A stretch of DNA of 64,000 nt from Sabethes cyaneus (taxonomy: Eukaryota > Arthropoda > Insecta > Diptera > Culicidae), in assembly GCF_943734655.1 (NCBI RefSeq), contig NC_071355.1, positions 71,323,449 through 71,387,448 on the forward strand. Reading direction: 5' to 3'. Below, in pieces: positions 59,096 through 64,000 of the stretch (within the stretch, counting starts at the first letter, position 1; the number at the start of each line of letters is the position of its first letter). Both the position numbers and the translations under genes were made by a program. The notes beneath the pieces were generated by a model. That model did no database searches and had not been told where the DNA came from. It was given only the letters and a program-made list of their open reading frames with translations.

Positions 59096-60416
59096 TGTGT
59101 GTGTATGTGATGACAATTTGCAATTTTTAAATTTGCATTGAAATTCAAGAGAAGTGAGGAACATGCCAATTAACTGAAGTTTTTGAAGCTTCTTAGTGGA
59201 ATACGACCTCTGAATTCAAGGAAAAGATAAAACTTTTACCGACTAAATTCCATTATTTAATATTTATTCGCGACAGATACGTATACGCTTTGAAATAAGA
59301 CACTGATGAAGCCTGCACGTCGTGGGTGAACTACGTATCTGTTGCAAATAAATATTAAATAGTGGGATTCAATCGAAAAGCTTTTTTCTTTTCTTTGATT
59401 TTGTCAATTGTCATTTTGTTCACTTGCTGTTACTCACAATTGTACAAGAAAAGCAAAAAGGGAAGAAAAGCAGTTAATTTAACCATGTAGGTATAGTGGT
59501 GATAGGATTAAAAATACTAGTAAGTTGATTTTTCCAAATAAATTTATACAAATTTCAAACAAATTTTCCGCATCAATAGATGCTCTTTTCAATCAATAGG
59601 TACTAGAGCTTAGAAATGTTATATGAAAAATTGGAAGTACACGTTGCACGGTAGTAATTTTGTAAGATTTGTTTTCGTTAGTGACATTTTAAAGGACAGA
59701 TGTCTTATGTCATGTATCATGTTTTAATAAATAAATCAAAAATGACAAGCACTGGAAATCATATCGATCATATTTCCCATTCTCAAGCATGTTTATGGCG
59801 CAGCTTTTGCACTATTTTTCGACCTCATATTGTTTTCCTAACCCTCTAACGGGATACATTGGAAAAATGATGCGATCAAGCTAATGACTATCTTTTCATG
59901 AAATTACATTCAAAAGAAGCTTAAGTTTTGATTTTCATGCAAAAATAATTATCTGAAGGAGCGCCAGCTAAGAAAAAGTTCAATTTCTCTTTTTCATATC
60001 TAATGCTCTATTTATTTATTTTTTCTAATTCAGATATATTGCAAAATTCAAGCCAAGCAAACTAATAGCAAAGTTTTGAGATTAATCATTTTGTTGTAGA
60101 TTTCCTTTTTCTTCAAAAGCGAAGCATAATAATAATTTTTCTGAACTCTTGTTTTTCAAAGATGCTAACTTTTGAACGCATGGTATTAATATCAAAATAT
60201 CAAAAAATCTGCTATAAACACATATTTCATATTGTCAATTCAAAACAAGTTTCGTGGCTCTGAAGCCCGAAAGTTAAGGCCGTCTGTAGACCCGTTAGAG
60301 GGTTAATTTCTAATTTTCTATATATATTCATTGAAGTATGCAAAAATTATCTTTTGTGTCTACATTATTTTTCTATAAATCACGTAAACGTTATAAAACT
60401 AAATAAGGTGTTCATT

Positions 60417-63400
60417 ACGAGCATTACGGGATACGAGCAACTTTGGTGGAGATCGGGTAACCAACCCCGGTGGAAGCCAAGGTCGTATGCTGACAGGAAA
60501 GGAGGGCTCTTTCGAGCTTCGTTGGCCCTCCGGCGAAACAGGGGGTTGGTGTAGCAGGCTTTGCAAGCCGTCACCACGAAAAATATTAAAGCATGGAACG
60601 AAGAACAAATATATTCTTACTGGAACAATCGGAATAGACCCACGCGACGAAAAAGGACTATGGATTGGAAACTCGGGACGTGGAACTGCCGATCTCTCAA
60701 CTTCCAAGGGAGCACTCAAGTGCTCTCCGACGTATTGAAGAGCCGCAAGTTCGACGTCGTAGCGCTGCAGGAGGTGTGCTGGAAGAGCTCAACGGTACGT
60801 ACGTTCAGAGATGGACATACCATCTACCAGAGCTGCGGCAACACACACGAGCTGGGTACAGCTTTCATAGTGATGGGCGAGATGCGGAAACGGGTGATTG
60901 GGTGGTGGCCAATCAATCCTCGAATGTGCAGGTTGAGAATCAAGGGCCGATTCTTCAACATAAGCATCATCAACGTGCACAGCCCTCACCTCAGAAGTAC
61001 CGATGACGACAAGGATGAATTCTACGCGCAGTTGGAGAGTGAATACGACCGCTGCCCAAAACATGATATCAAGATCGTCATCGGGGATTTCAATGCTCAG
61101 GTCGGCCAGGAGGAGGAATACAAACCGGTGATTGGAAGGTTCAGTGCACACCAGCGAACCAATGAAATGGGCCTAAGACTTATCGACTTTGCCGCCTCCA
61201 AGAATATGGCCGTACGTAGTACCTTTTTCCAGCACAGAATCCACCATAAGTACACCTGGAGGTCACCAAATCAGACAGAATCACAGATCGACCACGTTTC
61301 GATCGACAGTCGGCACTTCTCAGACATTATCGACGTCAGATCCTATCGAAGCGCTAACGTTGACTCGGACCACTACCTAGTGATGGTTAAGATGCGCCCA
61401 AGACTCTCCGTTGTGAACAACATTCGGTACCGACGCCAGCCTCAGTTAGATCTCGCGCGGCTGAAGCAGCCAGACGTCGCCGCAAACTACGCGCATTCAC
61501 TCGAAGCTGCACTGCCGGAAGAGGACGAGCTGGACGAAGCCCCTCTCGAGGACTGTTGGAACACTATCAAAACAGCCATCAGCAGTGTAGCGGAGAGCCA
61601 TGGAGCCATCGGGCATGTGGCCCGGAATCAGCGGAACGATTGGTTTGACGATGAATGTAGGAGGGTGATGGATGAGGAGAACGCTGCGCGGGCGGCCAAG
61701 ATGCGCAGTGCCACACGTCAGAACGTGAAAGACACAAACAGAAGAAGATGCAGCGAAACCAAATCTTTCGGGAGAAAAAGCGCAACCTGGAAGAGCAGGA
61801 ATATGCGGAGTTGGAGCGGCTGCATCGTTCTCAGGAAACGCGGAAGTTCTACCAGAAACTGAACGGATCCCGCAAAGGCTTTGTGCCGCGAGCCGAAATG
61901 TGTCGGGATAAAACTGGCAGTATTCTGACGGACGATCGTGAGGTGACGGATAGGTGGAAGCAGCACTTCGACGAACACCTGAATGGCGCCCAGGCGGAAA
62001 ACCATGGCGGCGGGGAAAGCGATTTCGACGGTGCAGCAAACGGGGAAGAGGTGCCAGCCCCAACGATAGGCGAAGTTAAGGAGGCCATCATGCAGCTAAA
62101 GAACAACAAGTCAGCTGGAAAAGATGGCATCGGAGCGGAGCTTATTAAAATGGGACCAGAAAAGCTGGCCGTTTGTCTACACCGACTAATTGTTAGAATT
62201 TGGGATACGGAACAGCTACCGGAGGAGTGGAAAGATGGGGTTATCTGCCCGATCTACAAAAAGGGCGACAAGTTGGACTGTGAGAACTATCTAGCGATCA
62301 CCGTTCTCAATGCCGCTTATAAAGTGCTGTCCCAAATCATTTTCCGCCGTCTATCACCAATTGCGAATAGATTTGTGGGAACTTATCAAGCCGGCTTCGT
62401 CGAAGGTCGGTCTACAACGGATCAAATATTTACACTGCGGCAAATCCTCCAAAAGGGCCGTGAATACAGAGTTCCCACGCATCATTTATTCGTTGACTTC
62501 AAAGCCGCATATGATACCATCGACAGGAAAGAGCTATGGAAAATCATGGACGAGAACAGCTTCCCCAGGAAGCTCATCAAACTGATTAAATCTACGATGG
62601 ATGGTACGCAGTGCTGTGTTCGGATTTCGGGTGGATTGTCAAGTTCATTCGAATCACACAGAGGGCTTCGTCAAGGTGATGGTCTTTCATGCCTGCTGTT
62701 CAACATAGCGCTACAAGGTGTTATGAACCGAGCGGATATCAACACGCGGGGCACGATATTCAACAAATCTAGTCAATTCGTCTGCTTTGCCGATGACATG
62801 GATATTATCGGCAGAACATCTGTGGCGGTGGCTGAACAGTACACCAGACTAAAGCGCGAAGCAGAAAAGATTGGGTTAAAGGTAAATACGTCTAAAACAA
62901 AGTACATGCTGGCCAGCGGAACCGAGGCCGAACGACACCGCTTGGACAGTAGTATATTGATCGACGGCGATGAGTTTGAGGTAGTCGATGAATTTGTCTA
63001 CCTTGGCTCACTGGTAACGGCGGACAATGATACCAGCCGTGAGATTCGGAGGCGTATTATCAGCGGAAGTCGTGCTTACTATGGGCTCCACAAGCAATTG
63101 CGGTCGAGCAGACTAAGTCCCCGTACAAAGTGCACCCTGTACAAGACGCTTATTAGACCGGTTGTTCTCTACGGGCATGAAACATGGACAATGCTCGAGG
63201 AGGACCTGCGAGTGCTCGGAGTTTTCGAACGACGAGTGCTAAGAACGATCTTCGGCGGCGTACAGGAGAACGGAGTATGGAAGCGGAGGAGGAACCATGA
63301 ACTCGCACAGCTCTATGGCGAACCCAGTATCCAGAAGGTGGCTAAAGCTGGACGGATGCGATGGGCAGGGCATGTTGCAAGAATGCCGGACAACTACCCT

Positions 63401-63602
63401 GCAAAGATGGTGTTCGCCTCAAATCCGGTAGGAACAAGACGACCAGGAGCGCAGCGAGCAAGATGGTTAGACCAGGTGGAGCGAGATCTGGCGGAGAGTA
63501 CTCGGTGTCCGAGGAATTGGAGAGCGGTAGCCCTCAACCGAGTTACATGGAGAAATTTTGTTCAACAGGCTTTGTCTTAGGACGGCAAGCCACCTAATTA
63601 AG
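60417..63602 (+). mobile_element. RTE-type LINE, near full length, 13-bp target duplication
   Basis: TAAGGTGTTCATT flanks it (60404-60416 and 63603-63615). The empty site is in X1 near 31884. It ends CACCTAATTAAG just before the duplication, with no poly(A). At 3186 bp with a single endonuclease-reverse transcriptase region it has the RTE layout. The clade call rests on layout and motif style. Confidence 0.85.
60660..63580 (+). pseudogene. RTE-type endonuclease-reverse transcriptase, one frameshift
   Basis: The chosen start is ATG 60660 (MDWKLGTWNCRSLN). The frame is open further upstream, but only from a TTG. The endonuclease spans about 60660-61400 (VVALQEVCWK, VIGDFNAQVG, SQIDHVSID, DSDHYLVM). 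The reverse transcriptase follows (NNKSAGKDGIGAELI, YQAGFVEGRSTTDQIF, FVDFKAAYDTID, GLRQGDGLSCLLFN, FADDMDIIG). The C-terminal part has RMRWAGHVARMPDN and RARWLDQVERDL, common in this group. The first frame runs past 61862 and the second opens before 61748. Homology switches near 61728, consistent with loss of one base in an A run. All key residues are otherwise present, so this copy is young but broken. Confidence 0.85.
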
Positions 63603-63845
63603 TAAGGTGTTCATTAAGTAGCATAAATGACGCTTACAAGTATTTACGCACCCAAGGAAAGAAAATATAATTGCTCAACGCAATACGTTGTGAATTTTAC
63701 TGGCAAATGAGGATTTTGAGGAATACAGAACGGATATTTAAAAATATAGTCAAGTTAATTATAGATGTACCTGGGAAATTAAATAATGATTATTGCGGCA
63801 GTAGGAAGGCTAGGTCACGCCGCTAGGTGGCTTAATTCGGGTTTT

Positions 63846-64000
63846 TAGATGAACTATCGAACATTTTCAGTTCAATTGCATAATATTTATACCAGTAAAG
63901 CTTTAAAATAAAACCGAAAAGGGCTAAACCAAGGGCCCCAAAAAAGAAGCCTATATGCACAGCTTGTGAGGGAACAAACAGTTTGGTCACATTTTGGATA
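63846..64000 (+). mobile_element. TA-element fragment at the window edge
   Basis: Matches 7187-7345 in the same orientation ('GATGAACTATCGAACATTTT'). Continues off the window end. Confidence 0.7.

Overview
The window is insect nuclear DNA, most likely from a culicine (Aedes-like) mosquito. It is AT-rich, intron-bearing and built almost entirely of mobile elements: RTE-type and I-type LINEs, a BEL/Pao LTR retrotransposon, Helitrons, TA- and TTAA-flanked elements, and short elements carrying long (TG)n and (GTAT)n runs. The species call is inference from this repeat mix. Three things look like intact genes: one apparently single-exon C2H2 zinc-finger gene (9920-10975, minus) and the two genes of a large DNA transposon (34375-44971).

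Layout. 1-1150 is a degenerate GC-poor repeat with GGGTACCC palindromes. 1162-5570 is a TA-flanked element split by a Helitron, followed by part of an abundant repeat called 'M' here. 5990-8210 is a foldback repeat split by a complete 1310-bp TA element. 8211-12850 holds the zinc-finger gene and little else. 12850-20450 is a degraded I-type LINE on the minus strand, interrupted by an M copy and by a poly(A) retro-insert. 22941-27075 is a second M copy holding a MITE and a Helitron. 27100-29590 is mostly unassigned, with a candidate four-exon small ORF at 28833-29223. 29590-32119 is repeat 'X', with two large microsatellites. 32120-45861 is a third M copy, split by a 1467-bp TA element and by a 10.6-kb two-gene DNA transposon. 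That transposon in turn carries a BEL element with identical LTRs. 46213-53274 is a Helitron remnant hosting a three-deep nest: RTE LINE, then poly(A) retro-insert, then TTAA foldback element. 53275-57715 repeats the 3621-5570 sequences and includes a MITE whose ends match the two-gene transposon. 57720-63846 is a second X copy containing a near-intact RTE-type LINE.

Many insertions can be dated against each other, because the undisturbed target sequence is present elsewhere in the window. Those empty sites give exact ends and target duplications: A|T with no duplication for the Helitrons, TA or TTAA for others, 2 bp for the two-gene transposon, 5 bp for BEL, and 13-15 bp for the LINEs.

The most interesting system is the two-gene transposon. 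A transposase on the plus strand faces a six-exon accessory gene on the minus strand, inside CCCAG-type inverted ends, with a possible non-autonomous relative at 55127-55997.
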